A stretch of 64,000 nucleotides of DNA from Roseiarcus sp963809245 (GTDB taxonomy: Bacteria; Pseudomonadota; Alphaproteobacteria; Rhizobiales; Beijerinckiaceae), in the NCBI GenBank assembly GCA_963809245.1, contig CAWEIU010000009.1:496001-560000 (forward strand). The letters are read 5' to 3'. Below, piece after piece: positions 63,501-64,000 of this stretch (positions within the stretch are counted from its first letter, which is position 1; each line of letters starts with the position of its first letter). Under the pieces are notes generated by a model, which did not search any database, was not told where the DNA came from, and saw only the letters and a program-made list of their open reading frames with translations. Position numbers and translations under genes: made by a program.

Positions 63501-64000
63501 CCAGCAGCAACAGCAGCACCACGGTCGGCGCCACTGCGGTGAACGATCCGCCGGTGATCGCCGGGGCCACAGCGGGTCAGACCACCACCGACGAGGCGAC
63601 GATCTCGCCGTTCACCGGCGTGTCGATCAGCGACGTCGATTTCGGCCAGACCGAGACGGTGACGATCACCCTGTCGAACCACCTCAACGGCACGCTGTCG
63701 AGTTCCGCGGGCGGCAGCTACGACAGCGCCACCGGCGTCTACAGCGTCACCGGCACAGATACCGCCGTGACCACCGCCGTCGACGGAGTGGTGTTCACGC
63801 CGACCGCGCATCAGGTCGCGCCGGGCGGTTCGGTCACCACGACCTTCACCATCACGGCGACCGACACCGCCGGTGGGACCAGCAGCAACAGCAGCACCAC
63901 GGTCGGCGCCATTGCGGTGAACGATCCGCCGGTGATCGCCGGGGCCACAGCGGGTCAGACCACCACCGACGAGGTGACGATCTCGCCGTTCACCGGCGTG
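60569..64000 (+). CDS. Very large repeat adhesin, 3' end outside the window
   Basis: An open frame from ATG 60569 with no stop to the window edge (1144 codons). Residues 1-410 are a Gly/Asn/Thr-rich region with propeller-like repeats, and 410-610 are Ig-like modules (VDTTAPSVASDNLVGSS type, ending GIADAAGNVPAGYT). From about 610 there are tandem 126-residue domains, each opening NDPPVI.GA.AGQTTTDEAT and closing TDTAGGTSSNSSTTV. No signal peptide is seen, so type I secretion through a C-terminal signal off-window is likely. Indels at 62928 (+1) and about 63328 (-1) leave one 133-codon stretch read in a wrong but open frame. It would act in surface attachment or biofilm. Confidence 0.8.
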   Translation, partial: MTTAPVILGNVVLSNGNLAVLAGNPYTDTAGYSGFDQLQVAILSDSTPIALNQTSGNLSFPSGDSPDGSVPGDVPGILGNPTAGGGTIAALPGGGMAVMTWGDSNLNYDLQILNNAGTVTTQPFVVHSQFTTAGNNQSNAANPQGAVAAWSGGLVVAYSTDDESKDYYQRYTLAGVAVGSAVEFASTSDGSGTGWVGSMAVDSSGNVIFGFGTEDIYTPGAYKMYSGANAVLNTPDSVGKDATTGATEVANQGGPAPTFVPLSGGGFATVGYTSVGTYDATDGWFPSFTLNIQTVSTGGAITTQDTVPHAVEDNYYQSAKINWISVLPNGTVEFQEERDNSYYHDANVANSYTVGGALNRGGVTLALPSDGSTPFYLPPATGPESNVVGLTVNASNQLVGEGVNTATVAAPSITGISPDTGTSSTDGITDTGALTVNGTATAGTSIALFNGATQIGTTTTGSGGTWSILLGTALGQGSYSLTATASSGGTTSSLSTGYAVTVDTTAPSVASDNLVGSSPNHASSEQFAVTFSESVVGVSTSSFQLTDTGSVAGSIASVTGSGSSYTVTVTGVTGNGTMRLDLKSSGAGIADAAGNVPAGYTSGQTYTIETPPPVISGAVAGQTTTDEATVTPFAGVSITDPNVSQTEAITITLSHGGASTDADGTLSGAGLTKTGTGAYTLSAGTPSAVSTELEGLVFTPTAHQVAPGGSVTTTFTIQVTDTAGGTSSNSSTTVAATAVNDPPVISGASAGHTTTDEATISPFAGVAISDADFGQTETVAITLSNHHQRHAVESRRRQLRQRHRRLHRHRHRCRRHRRRRRTGVHADGASGRAGRFGHHHLHHHGHRHRRWDQQQQQHHGRRHCGERSAGDRRGHSGSDHHRRGDDLAVHRRVDQRRRFRPDRDGDDHPVEPPQRHAVEFGGGSYDSATGVYSVTGTDAAVTAAVDGLVFTPAAHQVAPGGSVTTTFTITATDTAGGTSSNSSTTVGATAVNDPPVIAGATAGQTTTDEATISPFTGVSISDVDFGQTETVTITLSNHLNGTLSSSAGGSYDSATGVYSVTGTDTAVTTAVDGVVFTPTAHQVAPGGSVTTTFTITATDTAGGTSSNSSTTVGAIAVNDPPVIAGATAGQTTTDEVTISPFTGV
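62782..64000 (+). repeat. Tandem 378-bp (126-codon) repeats in the adhesin
   Basis: The marker GGTGAACGATCCGCCGGTGA begins at 62782, 63161, 63538 and 63916, giving spacings of 379, 377 and 378 bp. Copies from 63161 onward are almost identical. The 379 and 377 values locate one inserted and one deleted base in the first two units. Confidence 0.9.

Noticed and set aside
62401..64000. CRISPR-like array
   Set aside because: The repeats are 378 bp, coding and contiguous, without short repeats separated by unique spacers.

Overview
The window is GC-rich DNA from an alphaproteobacterium, most likely Hyphomicrobiales (Rhizobiales). This is inferred from gene content, from tRNA-Arg(ACG) sequence at an integration site, and from dispersed 'gcgagcgaagcg' repeats; no rRNA is present to settle it.

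Region by region. (1) 1-8915, minus strand: the right end of an integrated phage-like or satellite element, with tail-fibre genes, an HK97-type prohead protease, a small-terminase-like gene, an 8-bp iteron cluster, a RepA-like ATPase, a 28-residue ORF ending in an SSB-like acidic tip, an AlpA-like regulator and a decayed tyrosine integrase. It ends at a 3' fragment of tRNA-Arg(ACG). (2) 9003-13560: a polymorphic-toxin island. It holds an intact Tox-REase-5 toxin with an Imm52-like immunity gene, a decayed second copy, and hairpin repeats. (3) 14003-17800: a TetR regulator divergent from an EmrAB-type efflux pair, with two palindromic operators between them. (4) 18024-31432: a catabolic cluster with biotin carboxylase, PxpA, a divergent GroEL-like chaperonin, a PotABCD-type importer, a GntR regulator, PxpB, PxpC, a kinase of the hydroxylysine-kinase type, a class III PLP enzyme of the phospho-lyase type and a biotin carrier protein. 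Four near-identical AT-rich motifs precede its transcription units. (5) 31704-37868: a branched-chain amino acid/amide-type ABC importer (livKGFHM order) divergent from a MetX-like alpha/beta hydrolase. (6) 38063-43164: a frameshifted catalase with terminator, an agmatinase-family ureohydrolase, and remnants of a cyclase and a histidine kinase. (7) 43311-52984: a giant Ser/Thr kinase-ATPase-histidine kinase protein and an SNF2 helicase/SWIM pair. (8) 53261-57201: a three-subunit GMC-flavoprotein dehydrogenase with a tri-haem cytochrome c. (9) 57241-58990: an IS110 remnant and repeats. (10) 59275-64000: a TIGR03032-like protein divergent from a very large repeat adhesin that runs off the window.

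How the genes work together: in region 4 the importer would bring in a nitrogen compound. The biotin carboxylase, carrier and PxpBC would carboxylate an amide or lactam, as urea carboxylase does, and PxpA would complete ring opening. The kinase and PLP phospho-lyase would then remove an amino-alcohol function. The chaperonin-like gene follows pxpA by 19 bp. The substrate cannot be read from sequence.

Several genes are broken by single-base indels (tail fibre, immunity copy, catalase, SNF2 tail, adhesin repeats). Residual sequencing or assembly error is therefore a live alternative to real decay, except for the integrase, which has about six breaks.
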